DNA of 64,000 nt from Candidatus Hydrogenedentota bacterium (GTDB taxonomy: Bacteria > Hydrogenedentota > Hydrogenedentia > Hydrogenedentales > SLHB01), in the NCBI GenBank assembly GCA_020849535.1, contig JADLGB010000019.1, positions 1-64,000 on the forward strand, in the 5' to 3' direction. A program made the translations under genes and the position numbers. Every line of letters starts with the position of its first letter. Within the stretch, counting starts at the first letter, position 1. Positions 39,947 to 48,930 of the stretch are shown here, one piece after another. Under the pieces are notes generated by a model. That model was not told the origin of the DNA. It saw nothing but the letters and a program-made list of their open reading frames with translations, and did no database searches.

Positions 39947-41722
39947 ATGACTACGAAGACACTGGATAAGACCGCGCCGGCGCACGTGGAAGAGCGCGCC
40001 GCGGTTACGATAGAAGTGAATGGAAAACCCCTGGAAGCGAAGCCGGGCGAGATGCTGCTGGGCGCCCTGCGCCGGGCGGGGATCCAAGTGCCCACCCTGT
40101 GCAACATGGAAGGCCTGTTTCCCAGCGGCGCGTGCCGTATGTGCGTCGTCGAAGTGGAGGGTATGCCCAACCTCGCCCCGAGTTGCGCGTGCCCGGTGAC
40201 CGCGGGCATGAAAGTACAGACGCACTCCCAACGCGCGATTCGCGCGCGGAAGACGATCATCGAACTGCTGCTCGCCGATCACCCGGACGATTGCCTCTAC
40301 TGCGTGCGCAGCACGAATTGCGAACTGCAGCGGCTTGCCTCAGAACTGGGGGTCCGTCAGCGGCGTTTCTCAGGAGAACGGCGGCGTCTGAAGGAAGATG
40401 CGTCGAGCCCGTCGATCGTGCGCGACCCGGAGAAGTGCATCCTCTGCGGCAAATGCGTGCGGGTGTGCGAAGAGATCCAGGGTGTGGGGGCCATCGATTT
40501 TGTGGGCCGTGGAAGCAAGTCCCAGGTGGGCACCGCGTTTGACGAGAGCCTCAACATCGCCAGTTGCATTTACTGCGGACAGTGCATCGTTGCCTGCCCG
40601 ACCGGCGCCCTGCGCGAGCAGAGCCACATCAAGGAAGTCATGGCGGCGATCAACGATCCCGAAATGACCGTCATCGTGCAGCATGCGCCCAGCGTGTCGG
40701 TCACCTTGGGCGAAGAGTTCGGGCTGAAGCCCGGCGTCGACGTGAATGGCGTGATGACCGCGGCCCTGCGCGAACTCGGCTTCGACCGCGTGTTCGACAC
40801 TGGATTCAGCGCGGACCTGACCATCATGGAGGAAGCCTCGGAACTCGCGCACCGCATCAAGACGGGCGGCGTGCTTCCCATGCTCACCAGTTGTTCGCCG
40901 GGCTGGATCAAGTTCGTGGAACAGTTCTACCCGGAGTTTACGAAGAACCTCTCCACCTGCAAGAGCCCGCAGCAGATGCTTGGTGCGATCATTAAGAGCT
41001 ACTACGCGGAGCGCGAGAAACTTGATCCGCACAAGATCTTCAGCGTGGCCATCATGCCGTGCACGGCGAAGAAGTTCGAGTCAGGCCGCGGTGAGATGCT
41101 CCACGACGGCGTGGCCGACGTGGACGCCGTGCTCACCACGCGCGAGCTGGCCCGGGTCATCCGCATGAGGCACCTCGATTTCCATGCCTTGAAACCCGAG
41201 ACCCCGGACACGCCCTTCGGCGAACGTAGCTCGGCGGGCAAACTCTTCGGCGCGAGCGGCGGCGTTATGGAAGCGGCCTTGCGCACGGCCCACTTCCTGC
41301 TTACGGGCAAGGAATTGGAGAACCTGAAAGTCGATGCCGTTCGCGGGCTCAAGGGCCAGAAAGAAGCCCGCGTGAAGGTGGGCGATCTCGAAGTGGGTGT
41401 GGCCGTGGTGAGCGGGCTCCAGAATGCGCGCAAACTCCTGGAAGAAATCCGCGCCGGCCGGCGCGACCTCCACTTCATCGAGGTCATGACCTGCCCGGGC
41501 GGCTGCATCAATGGTGGGGGCCAGCCCTTCACCACGGACACGGAGGCCGTACGTGCGCGCATGCAGGCCCTGTATGCCATCGACCGGGACGAACACGTGC
41601 GCACCTCGCACTCCAACCCGGCGATTCAGCGGATCTACAGTGAATTCCTTGGGTCGCCCTTGAGTGAAAAGAGCCACCATCTGTTACATACGCACTATTC
41701 GGAACGCGAAGTCCTCACCTGA
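39947..41722 (+). CDS. hydA: [FeFe]-hydrogenase catalytic subunit HydA
   Basis: A 591-aa cytoplasmic H2-evolving subunit. N-terminal electron relay: plant-type [2Fe-2S] domain (C52, C63, C66, C80), His-ligated [4Fe-4S] (DHPDDCLYCVRSTNC, residues 111-125) and two [4Fe-4S] clusters (CILCGKCVRVC, CIYCGQCIVAC). H-cluster domain motifs: L1 TSCSPGW (314-320), L2 MPCTAKKFE (370-378) and L3 EVMTCPGGCINGGGQP (512-527). L1 has Ser where the best-studied monomeric enzymes have a second Cys. With HydB and HydC it should form an NADH/ferredoxin-linked enzyme. The maturases HydE, HydF and HydG are not in this window. GTGGAG precedes the ATG at 39947. Confidence 0.95.
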   Translation: MTTKTLDKTAPAHVEERAAVTIEVNGKPLEAKPGEMLLGALRRAGIQVPTLCNMEGLFPSGACRMCVVEVEGMPNLAPSCACPVTAGMKVQTHSQRAIRARKTIIELLLADHPDDCLYCVRSTNCELQRLASELGVRQRRFSGERRRLKEDASSPSIVRDPEKCILCGKCVRVCEEIQGVGAIDFVGRGSKSQVGTAFDESLNIASCIYCGQCIVACPTGALREQSHIKEVMAAINDPEMTVIVQHAPSVSVTLGEEFGLKPGVDVNGVMTAALRELGFDRVFDTGFSADLTIMEEASELAHRIKTGGVLPMLTSCSPGWIKFVEQFYPEFTKNLSTCKSPQQMLGAIIKSYYAEREKLDPHKIFSVAIMPCTAKKFESGRGEMLHDGVADVDAVLTTRELARVIRMRHLDFHALKPETPDTPFGERSSAGKLFGASGGVMEAALRTAHFLLTGKELENLKVDAVRGLKGQKEARVKVGDLEVGVAVVSGLQNARKLLEEIRAGRRDLHFIEVMTCPGGCINGGGQPFTTDTEAVRARMQALYAIDRDEHVRTSHSNPAIQRIYSEFLGSPLSEKSHHLLHTHYSEREVLT

Positions 41723-41754
41723 CAGGTGAGCGTCTCCGGCCGGGCGGAGGTCCC

Positions 41755-43800
41755 GTGAAGCAGGCAGCGAACATTCCGTTGGTGACGACGATCCGCGAGC
41801 GATGCCGGGTCTGCTACACCTGCGTGCGCGAGTGCCCCGCCAAGGCCATTCGGATCGCGGTTGGCCAGGCCGAGGTGCTTCCGGAACGCTGCATCGGATG
41901 CGGCAACTGCTTGCGGGTGTGCAGCCAGCACGCCAAACGGGTCTACGACTCCACGCCGGACGTCCGCGATGTCTTGGAAAGCGGCGGAAAGGTAGCCGCG
42001 ATCCTGGCGCCGAGTTTTCCCGCGGAGTTCGCCGATATTGAACCGCGACGCATTGTCGGCGCCTTGCGCGCTCTCGGATTCGACCTCGTGTGCGAAGTGG
42101 CCTTCGGCGCCGATCTTGTCGCCGCGCGCTACAGGACGATACTGAAAGAGCGGCCGGACGATTGCTTCATCGCAACGACGTGCCCCGCAATTGTCGCCTA
42201 TGTTGAGCGCTATTGCCCCGACCTGGTACCGCGGCTTGCGCCGATTGTTTCGCCGATGATTGCATGCGCCCGGGCCTTGCGCGCCATCCACGGCAACGAA
42301 TTGCGGGTGGTATTCATCGGCCCATGCATCGCCAAGAAAGGCGAGATCGCCGGCGACTCGGTTCATGAAGATGTGGACGCGGCATTGACCTTCGTGGAAA
42401 TGCGGGGGTTGCTGACTCGCGCGTGTCTGGATCCACGGGAAGTGGATCCCAGTGATTTCGACCCGCCCCACGCGGGCCTTGGCGCACTTTTTCCCATCAC
42501 GAGGGGGCTGCTTCAGGCCGCCCGCTTGCCAGAGAATCTGCTGGATGGCGACGTGGTGGCCGTGCAAGGAGGGGGAGAATTCATTCCGGCCTTGCGCGAA
42601 TTCCAAACCGGAGAGTTGAAAACGCGGTTGCTCGAAGTGCTCGCCTGCGATGGGTGTATCATGGGCCCGGGGATGAGTGTCGATACCTCGCTTTTCTACC
42701 GCAGGGGCCGGGTGAGCCAGTACGTCCGCGAGCGCCTCGCTTCGATGGCGCCCGGCGATTGGTTCGAGGATATGCGCCGCTTCGAGGCGATCGACCTCCG
42801 ACGGACGTTTGAGGCCCAGGACCGCCGAATCGCGGCCCCCTCGACGGAGGACGTCCAGCGGATCCTGAGCCGGATGGGAAAGACGTCGCCCGAAGACGAA
42901 CTGAACTGCGGCGCGTGTGGTTATTCGTCGTGCCGCGAACACGCGGTGGCTATCTTCAAGGGTCTGGCGGAAGCGGAGATGTGTTTGCCCTACGCAATCG
43001 ACCAACTGCGCACGACGATCCGGGATTTGGCGGTGTCGAATGACCAATTGGCGCGGACCCAGGAAGCCCTGCGGCATAGCGAGCGGCTGGCCAGCATGGG
43101 CCAATTGGCGGCGGGCATTGCGCATGAATTGAATAATCCCCTGGGCGTGGTGCTCATGTTCGCCCATATTCTCAAAGATGAGCATGGACAGGACGCTGAA
43201 CTGAACAACGATCTGACTATCATCACGGAGGAAGCGGACCGTTGCAAGAAGATCGTGGCGGGCCTGTTGCACTTCGCACGGCAGAACAAGGTCATGTTCC
43301 GCCGGATCGACATGACCGAGTTGGTCAACCGCTGTCTAGCGGTCATGGAGCCGCCGGAAGGCCTGCGAGTCGTCGTTCAGCATGAAATGGCAGACCGCAA
43401 AGCCGAGATGGACCCGGATCAGATCACGCAGGTTCTCACGAACCTTGTGAACAACGCGTACGCCGCCATGCCGGATGGGGGCGTGCTGACAATTACCACC
43501 GCCGGCGACGATGACTACGTCCGGTTCGTCGTCGCCGATACCGGCGTGGGGATTCCCAAAGAGCATGCGGACAAGATTTTCGAGCCGTTCTTTACGACCA
43601 AACAGTTGGGCAAGGGGACGGGACTCGGGTTGGCGGTAACCTACGGGATCGTGAAGATGCACCGGGGGGACATCAAAGTGGAGTCCAATGCGGACCCGCA
43701 GGCGGGCCCCACCGGCACGACGATCACGGTGAATCTGCCCCGAAGGGCGGAACGATTGGATAAAGAAGCGATGGAAGCACTGATAGGAAAGACAGTATGA
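41755..43800 (+). CDS. Sensory [FeFe]-hydrogenase-like domain fused to histidine kinase
   Basis: A 681-aa soluble fusion. Residues 17-57 hold two ferredoxin clusters ([22 protein letters not shown]). Residues about 75-310 are a diverged H-cluster domain: L1 TTCPAI (C143), L2 GPCIAKKGE (C191) and L3 [14 protein letters not shown] (C298, C301), so all four cubane ligands remain but the proton-shuttle cysteine is replaced by Thr142. A four-cysteine iron-sulfur motif follows (CGACGYSSC plus C410), then a short coiled coil and a complete kinase: H-box AHELNNPL (H457), N-box [15 protein letters not shown] and GKGTGLGLA. It probably senses H2 or redox state and signals by phosphorylation. The GTG start follows GGCGGAGG; the stop overlaps the response regulator. 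Confidence 0.88.
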   Translation: MKQAANIPLVTTIRERCRVCYTCVRECPAKAIRIAVGQAEVLPERCIGCGNCLRVCSQHAKRVYDSTPDVRDVLESGGKVAAILAPSFPAEFADIEPRRIVGALRALGFDLVCEVAFGADLVAARYRTILKERPDDCFIATTCPAIVAYVERYCPDLVPRLAPIVSPMIACARALRAIHGNELRVVFIGPCIAKKGEIAGDSVHEDVDAALTFVEMRGLLTRACLDPREVDPSDFDPPHAGLGALFPITRGLLQAARLPENLLDGDVVAVQGGGEFIPALREFQTGELKTRLLEVLACDGCIMGPGMSVDTSLFYRRGRVSQYVRERLASMAPGDWFEDMRRFEAIDLRRTFEAQDRRIAAPSTEDVQRILSRMGKTSPEDELNCGACGYSSCREHAVAIFKGLAEAEMCLPYAIDQLRTTIRDLAVSNDQLARTQEALRHSERLASMGQLAAGIAHELNNPLGVVLMFAHILKDEHGQDAELNNDLTIITEEADRCKKIVAGLLHFARQNKVMFRRIDMTELVNRCLAVMEPPEGLRVVVQHEMADRKAEMDPDQITQVLTNLVNNAYAAMPDGGVLTITTAGDDDYVRFVVADTGVGIPKEHADKIFEPFFTTKQLGKGTGLGLAVTYGIVKMHRGDIKVESNADPQAGPTGTTITVNLPRRAERLDKEAMEALIGKTV

Positions 43801-44192
43801 CGGAGCACGCAAAGACAATTCTGATGGTTGACGATGACGAGGACTTCCTCTTTCAACAGAAAGTACAGCTCGAGGCCATCGGGTTTCGCGTGGTCACCGC
43901 GAGCAGCAAGGCCGAAGCCCTCCGGGTCATCGCGGGGTCCCGTCCGGACTTGGTCATCGTGGACCTCATGATGGAGGAGATGGACGCCGGTTTCACGGTG
44001 TGTCACACCATCAAAGCCAAGGACGAATCCATTCCGGTTATTATGTGCACGGGTGTGGTCGGCGAGACCGGTCTGGAATTCGACGCCGTGACGGACGAAG
44101 AACAAGCGTGGGTCAAGGCGGATGTGCTTCTGTCGAAGCCCGTCCGATTCGAACAACTGAAGCGGGAGATCGACCGGCTGCTGGCTTCCTGA
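43797..44192 (+). CDS. Single-domain response regulator
   Basis: A 131-aa receiver domain with the acidic pocket VDDDED, phospho-acceptor Asp56 in VIVDLMMEEMD and the conserved lysine in LLSKPVRF. There is no output domain. A loop insertion (GVVGETGLEFDAVTDEEQAWVKA) before the lysine is longer than in CheY. It overlaps the kinase gene as ATGA, so it is the likely direct phospho-target of the hydrogenase-domain kinase, passing the signal to another protein. Confidence 0.9.
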   Translation: MTEHAKTILMVDDDEDFLFQQKVQLEAIGFRVVTASSKAEALRVIAGSRPDLVIVDLMMEEMDAGFTVCHTIKAKDESIPVIMCTGVVGETGLEFDAVTDEEQAWVKADVLLSKPVRFEQLKREIDRLLAS

Positions 44193-44219
44193 TGGCACAG
44201 CCTATCGGCGGTAACAACA

Positions 44220-45350
44220 GTGGATACCCTTCGCGTACTGGTGTGTGACGACGAGACCGGGATGCGGATCGGCGTGGAGCGCGCGCTTCGCCATTTCTCG
44301 GTGCGGGTGCCGGATGTGAACGGCGAGGTGCACTTCACGGTCGAGCAGGCCGAGAGCGCCGAGCGCGCCCTCGAGTTGATCGACGCGTCGCCGCCGGAGA
44401 TTCTGCTGCTCGATCTCAAACTGCCGGGCATGAGTGGTATCGACCTGCTCGAACGGATCGGTCCGCGGCACCTGGAGACCCTGGTCATCATGATCAGCGC
44501 CTACGCGTCCATTGATGCCGCCGTGCGCGCCACGAAGCAAGGCGCCTACGACTTCCTGGCCAAGCCGTTCACCCCCACGGAACTCAAGGATACCCTGAAG
44601 GAAGCTGCCGAGCACCTGATTCTCGCGAGGCAAGCCAAGAAGCTCGCACTGGAGAAACGGCGGGTCCGGTTCGAGTTCATTTCCGTGGTCGCCCATGAAC
44701 TCAAGGCGCCCATCAACGCGATTGACGGTTACCTGAAGATCATGGCCACGCACGCGGCCGGCGATGACCCCGCCGTGTATGCCCGCATGACGGAGCGGTG
44801 CATGACGCGCATCGCCGGCATGCGCAAGATGATCGAGGATCTGCTGGACCTCACCCGTATCGAATCCGGCCAGAAAAGCCGCGAACTCGTTGAAGTGGAC
44901 GTGTGCGAGGTGGCGCGTACCGCGCTGGATACCGCGCTGCCCAGTGCCCAGGTCCGCGGCATCACCTTGGAACTCCACGCGGCGGCGCCTATCCCCATGA
45001 CTGCGGACCGCGGCGAACTGGAGATCATCTTCAACAACCTCATTTCCAATGCCGTAAAATACAACCGGGACAACGGCCGTGTGGACGTGAAGGTGGAGGC
45101 CGGTGCTGGTCGCGTCCGTATCGTAGTGAAAGACACGGGGATTGGCATCCGGCAAGAGGACGTCGCGAAGCTCTTCAACGACTTCGTCCGCCTCAAGAAC
45201 GAAGAAACGCGAAATGTGCTGGGGAGCGGGCTCGGTTTGTCCATCGTGAAGAAGCTCGCGGTCATGTATGGCGGCGAGGTGTCGGTAACCAGTGAGTTGG
45301 GCGCCGGCAGCACCTTCACCGTGACGCTGAATTGCGAGGCGCCCGTGTAG
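44220..45350 (+). CDS. Receiver domain-histidine kinase protein
   Basis: A 376-aa soluble protein with a receiver first (acidic pair D10-D11, Asp65 in LLLDLKLPG, Lys115 in FLAKPFTP), a linking helix, then a HisKA/HATPase kinase (H159 in VVAHELKAP, NLISNAVKYN, DTGIGI, GSGLGLSIV). Kinases with an N-terminal receiver usually have their activity switched by phosphorylation of that receiver. It follows the single-domain regulator by 27 nt and starts at GTG. It could be the second step of a relay that begins at the hydrogenase-domain kinase. It has no DNA-binding domain. Confidence 0.9.
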   Translation: MDTLRVLVCDDETGMRIGVERALRHFSVRVPDVNGEVHFTVEQAESAERALELIDASPPEILLLDLKLPGMSGIDLLERIGPRHLETLVIMISAYASIDAAVRATKQGAYDFLAKPFTPTELKDTLKEAAEHLILARQAKKLALEKRRVRFEFISVVAHELKAPINAIDGYLKIMATHAAGDDPAVYARMTERCMTRIAGMRKMIEDLLDLTRIESGQKSRELVEVDVCEVARTALDTALPSAQVRGITLELHAAAPIPMTADRGELEIIFNNLISNAVKYNRDNGRVDVKVEAGAGRVRIVVKDTGIGIRQEDVAKLFNDFVRLKNEETRNVLGSGLGLSIVKKLAVMYGGEVSVTSELGAGSTFTVTLNCEAPV

Positions 45351-45440
45351 GTTCACGCTGGGCTCCTCGTCGAATCCCGTGTGGTTCCAAAGGGGCGTTG
45401 CGTGCTATGGTCCGTGTATCGATCCCCGTAGGAGGTTCTC

Positions 45441-46688
45441 ATGCGCCGGTTCGTCTCGTTTGCATCATGCACCTTGGTCGTCTGCACCGCAGCGTGCAGC
45501 GTGCGGGCCCAGACGGCTAATGAGCCCGAGCTTCCCCCGCTGCTGGTGGATGCGGCGCAACGCGTACAAGGGGTATTGAATGCGATTGACGCCAGCCTCA
45601 GTGAGGCGGCGTCCCGTCTGGCGGAGACGGGGATCGAGTCAGACGGCGCCCGGGAGGTCCTGCGCGGCCTCTTGGCGGCCCATCCGTTCGCTGTGGATGC
45701 GTGCACCGTGAATCCCTGGGGCCGCATCGTAGCCGCGGAACCCGAAGCCTATCGCCACATCGAAGGAGCCAGCATCCGCCGTCAAGAACAGATCCGGCGC
45801 ATGTACCAGACGCACCGCCCGGTCATGAGTCTCGTGATCGATACGGTGGAGGGATTCAAGGCGGTTGACGTCGAATACCCGATCTTCAATGCGGATGAAA
45901 TGTTCATCGGATCCGTCAGCGTGCTCATTCGCCATGAAGCCTTCCTCGAAGAGCTTATTCACCCCGCGGTCGAAGGTTTTCCCACGGAGATTTGGGTGAT
46001 GCAGACCGACGGGGTGGTCCTGTACGGCAGCGACCCCGAACTTGCGGGCGTGAACGTGTTGACAGACGACCGCTACCAGACCAGGGGCCCCTTGCTGGGG
46101 GTCGTGCAGCGCGTTGCGCGTGAGGATTCCGGGTCAGCCGCCTACGAATTGGAGAATCCGTCCCTGGGCGACCGCACCACACGCAACCTCCACTGGACCA
46201 CCGTGTCGCTCTATGGAACGCAGTGGAGACTGAGCCTGGTGCAGGTCGTGACCGGCAGCCCGGAAGGGGCCAAGGGTGAGTTTGGCGATCTGCAACTCAT
46301 GTTTGCGCGCGACGCCCTGCTGCGCCTGTGCAACGGTTCGCTCGCACGCGCGTATATGCACGGCGACAACACGGTCGGCATGCGCCGTCTGCTTGAGGCG
46401 TTTCACAAGGATCATCCGCGACTGTACTCGGTGCAGTGGCTCGATGCGGAGGCGGTGACGCGGTTCGGCGTGCCCGCCACGAACAGCCTGCGCGATTTCG
46501 ATCACGCCGCGTCCACGGACCCCGTGGATGTGGAGATCGCGAATGCCTTGAAGACGGGACAGGAACACTGGATCGTCGCCACGCTCCGGGAAGGAAAGCA
46601 GGGCGTGATCTATCTTTGCCCGGTCCGCTCGGAATACAGCACCTTGGGCATGCTGTATTTCATTTCCCTGCTCGAAGCGCAACCGTGA
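45441..46688 (+). CDS. Exported Cache-like sensor domain protein
   Basis: A 415-aa protein with a signal peptide (RRFVSFASCTLVVCTAACSV) and no other membrane segment, so it should be periplasmic. Residues about 40-270 resemble a dCache ligand-binding region of the kind found outside chemoreceptors and kinases (VNPWGRIVAAEPEAYRHIEG, PIFNADEMFIGSVSVLI, WVMQTDGVVLYGSDPELAGVN); a second similar fold may occupy 285-410. A free-standing Cache protein could present a ligand to a membrane receptor. AGGAGG lies 8 nt upstream. It follows the receiver-kinase gene by 90 bp on the same strand, so a link to that relay is possible but unproven. Confidence 0.65.
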   Translation: MRRFVSFASCTLVVCTAACSVRAQTANEPELPPLLVDAAQRVQGVLNAIDASLSEAASRLAETGIESDGAREVLRGLLAAHPFAVDACTVNPWGRIVAAEPEAYRHIEGASIRRQEQIRRMYQTHRPVMSLVIDTVEGFKAVDVEYPIFNADEMFIGSVSVLIRHEAFLEELIHPAVEGFPTEIWVMQTDGVVLYGSDPELAGVNVLTDDRYQTRGPLLGVVQRVAREDSGSAAYELENPSLGDRTTRNLHWTTVSLYGTQWRLSLVQVVTGSPEGAKGEFGDLQLMFARDALLRLCNGSLARAYMHGDNTVGMRRLLEAFHKDHPRLYSVQWLDAEAVTRFGVPATNSLRDFDHAASTDPVDVEIANALKTGQEHWIVATLREGKQGVIYLCPVRSEYSTLGMLYFISLLEAQP

Positions 46689-46716
46689 GCCGCGGTGGAG
46701 CAGAGGAGTTCCGCCG

Positions 46717-47637
46717 TTACCCCGTGGATTGCTTTGTCTGCCACTCGGCAATGGCTTCAGCCAGCACGTCCGGTTTGTCCGACAAGATACTGTCCACACC
46801 CCAACCCAGGATTTCCAGCATGCGGCCGCGCTCGTTGATGGTGTGCAACTGGATCCGGACCCCTTTGGACCGGATGGCCTGGAGATCCGCGGGCGTCAGT
46901 TTGTACTGCGGGAGCATCCCCTCGTCGAGCGACAGCACATCGCTGGTGGGTGTATAAGCGTCCCACGAATTGGCGCGCAACGCCGTCAGGAGTGCGACCC
47001 CGTCGGCGAAGTCGAAGCATGTGGCAATTTCCGGGGCGATGCTGCGAACGCGCGCCATCGTGTCCGGCTTGAACGACGCGATGAGCACCCGGTCAACGGC
47101 CTTGGCCTCGCGAATCGCCGCGATCCCGGTCTCGGCCAACTCGACGCCCCCCTTGAATTCCACTAAGAGCTTCGCCTTCGGCAACGCGCTCAGCAGTTCC
47201 GCCAGGGTTGGCACCTTGAGCCCCTTGCCCCGGTATGGAAAGGTCTGGCCGCCATCCAGACTGAACCGGTATCCCGCATCCAGCGCGCGAATCTGCTCAA
47301 ACGTCAGGTCAGAAATCGCTCCCGTTCCATCGGTCGTGCGATCCACCGTACCGTCATGCATCAGCACGATCGCGCCATCCGCGGTAAGCCGCGCGTCGGT
47401 CTCCAGCAGGATTCCGGGAAACCGGCTTGCTGCTTCCCTGAATGCGTCCAAGGTGTTCTCCGGCCAGACGTCGGAACCGCCGCGGTGGGCCCCAAGGAGA
47501 AAAGGGCTCTTCAAGAATGGTTTCACATCTCCCTGGGCGAGCGCTGCGGCATCGCCGGCCATCGCGCAGGGTGAAGCCAGGATCGCAAGTGCGAGAATCC
47601 AAAGTGCCGCTGCATTGCTGGTGAATCGTGATTTCAT
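46717..47637 (-). CDS. Exported glycerophosphodiester phosphodiesterase
   Basis: A 306-aa GDPD-family TIM-barrel enzyme with signal peptide (AAALWILALAILASPCAMA). The catalytic signature is intact: GAHRGGSDVWPENTLDAF, LETDARLTADGAIVLMHDGT and DRTTDGTG. It hydrolyses deacylated phospholipid head groups to glycerol-3-phosphate and an alcohol, here in the periplasm. I start at the ATG at 47637, directly before the signal peptide. It is divergent from the DUF1080 gene. Confidence 0.92.
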   Translation of the reverse strand: MKSRFTSNAAALWILALAILASPCAMAGDAAALAQGDVKPFLKSPFLLGAHRGGSDVWPENTLDAFREAASRFPGILLETDARLTADGAIVLMHDGTVDRTTDGTGAISDLTFEQIRALDAGYRFSLDGGQTFPYRGKGLKVPTLAELLSALPKAKLLVEFKGGVELAETGIAAIREAKAVDRVLIASFKPDTMARVRSIAPEIATCFDFADGVALLTALRANSWDAYTPTSDVLSLDEGMLPQYKLTPADLQAIRSKGVRIQLHTINERGRMLEILGWGVDSILSDKPDVLAEAIAEWQTKQSTG

Positions 47638-47775
47638 AGCGTGTCGTTCCTTGTGTCTCCTGTGAAGCAGACTGCGCCCCCACAGGCCCATCGTTATCGC
47701 AAATGGTACTGACCAACTGCAAGCCGGGTGTTAGAAAGACCCCCGGCCGACCTTTCTTCAAGGATAGGGGTTCCG

Positions 47776-47781
47776 TATAAT
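47776..47781 (+). promoter_or_regulatory. Consensus -10 element upstream of the DUF1080 gene
   Basis: A perfect TATAAT at 47776-47781, with only a weak TTTCTT at the -35 position (47753-47758, 17-nt spacer). The start would be near 47788, giving a 70-nt leader. Confidence 0.4.
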
Positions 47782-47861
47782 ACGGCCCGGATCGCCGCCT
47801 GCACGGCGCGCGACTATCACGTGCGGCGACCCTTGAATCAACGGGAAAGGATGACGCGTCC

Positions 47862-48593
47862 ATGAAGCGCCTTGTATCCGTTCTGCTTGTGTGTGTGGCG
47901 ATGGCCTCGGCCCAGGAAGCGCCGGATAATACCCTCACCGCGGATGAGAAAGAAGCGGGCTGGTTGCTCCTGTTCAACGGGAAGGATCTCAGCGGTTGGA
48001 AGACCGACACCGGCGCCCCGAGCAACACGCCCGTCCAGGATGGCGCCATCAATCCGCACGGCAGCGGCGCCTACATGCTCGTATACGACAAATACTATGG
48101 CGATTTCATTCTGTCTCTCGATTTCAAGATCAGCGCGGGGTGCAATACCGGGGTGTTTGTGCGGACGTTTCCGCTGAAGTCCGTCCAGGGACATGACGTC
48201 GGCTGGAACGGCCTCGAAGTCGCCATCGACGATACGACGACGAACGGGTACACGGATACGGGCGCCATCTACGACCTCGTCGCGCCCACGAAGAACGCCA
48301 TGAAACCCGCGGGCGATTGGAACCACCTTGTCATCACGTGCAATCGGAATCTCATCACCGTCGAACTGAACAACGAAACCGTCACGAATATGAATCTGGA
48401 CGATTTCAAGGAGCCCAAGCGGCGCCCCGACGGCAGCGAGCATGGATTCGAGAAAGCGTGGTATACCCATAGCCGCAAGGGTCACATCGGATTGCAGGAT
48501 CACGGCAGCGACTGCTGGTTCAAGAACATCAAACTATTGCCCATGAATGACGATGCCCGCGCGCGCCCCGAATCCAAGGCCATCATCAAGTAA
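47862..48593 (+). CDS. Secreted DUF1080 (3-keto-disaccharide hydrolase) domain protein
   Basis: A 243-aa exported protein. The signal peptide (MKRLVSVLLVCVAMASAQ) is followed by a concanavalin-like DUF1080 domain: GWLLLFNGKDLSGWKTD, YGDFILSLDFKISAGCNTGV, NHLVITCNRNLITVELNN and GHIGLQDHGSDCWFKNIKLL. DUF1080 proteins bind or hydrolyse glycans, and some act on 3-keto-glycosides made by Gfo/Idh/MocA dehydrogenases, which are also encoded in this window. GGAAAGG precedes the start. Confidence 0.92.
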   Translation: MKRLVSVLLVCVAMASAQEAPDNTLTADEKEAGWLLLFNGKDLSGWKTDTGAPSNTPVQDGAINPHGSGAYMLVYDKYYGDFILSLDFKISAGCNTGVFVRTFPLKSVQGHDVGWNGLEVAIDDTTTNGYTDTGAIYDLVAPTKNAMKPAGDWNHLVITCNRNLITVELNNETVTNMNLDDFKEPKRRPDGSEHGFEKAWYTHSRKGHIGLQDHGSDCWFKNIKLLPMNDDARARPESKAIIK

Positions 48594-48597
48594 GGCA

Positions 48598-48894
48598 ATG
48601 CCGCTTCACGAGCCCAGAATCCTGATTCGCTACTGCACGCAGTGCCGTTGGATGTTGCGCGCCGCGTGGATGGCCCAGGAACTGCTCTCGACCTTTGAAT
48701 CCGAGATCGGCGAGGTGGCTCTTTCGCCTGGCAAGGGGGGCGTCTTCGAGGTGTACGCCGGCGATCGCTTGGTCTGGTCCCGTTCGGTGGAAGGTCGCTT
48801 CCCTGACATCAAGGAACTCAAGCAGCGGGTCCGCGACGTCATTGCCCCCGGCAAGGATCTCGGCCATTCGGACCGCCCCTCCGCGCCGCGGTGA
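48598..48894 (+). CDS. SelT/SelW/SelH-like Rdx family protein (Cys form)
   Basis: A 98-aa thioredoxin-like protein. Near the N-terminus it has RYCTQCRWMLRAAWMAQEL, where CTQC replaces the CxxU of selenoprotein W, then GKGGVFEVYAGDRLVWSR and FPDIKELKQRVRD. Rdx proteins are small redox proteins with poorly defined partners. AAGG lies just before the ATG at 48598, and it begins 4 bp after the DUF1080 stop; an upstream in-frame ATG within that gene is less likely. Confidence 0.9.
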   Translation: MPLHEPRILIRYCTQCRWMLRAAWMAQELLSTFESEIGEVALSPGKGGVFEVYAGDRLVWSRSVEGRFPDIKELKQRVRDVIAPGKDLGHSDRPSAPR

Positions 48895-48930
48895 GCATGA
48901 TTGTGGGCTGGCGGCGGGATACGCGCGGTC

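Noticed and set aside
41695-43272. 525-codon open frame opposite the H-domain kinase
   Set aside because: No family, atypical composition, and antisense to a clear multi-domain protein.
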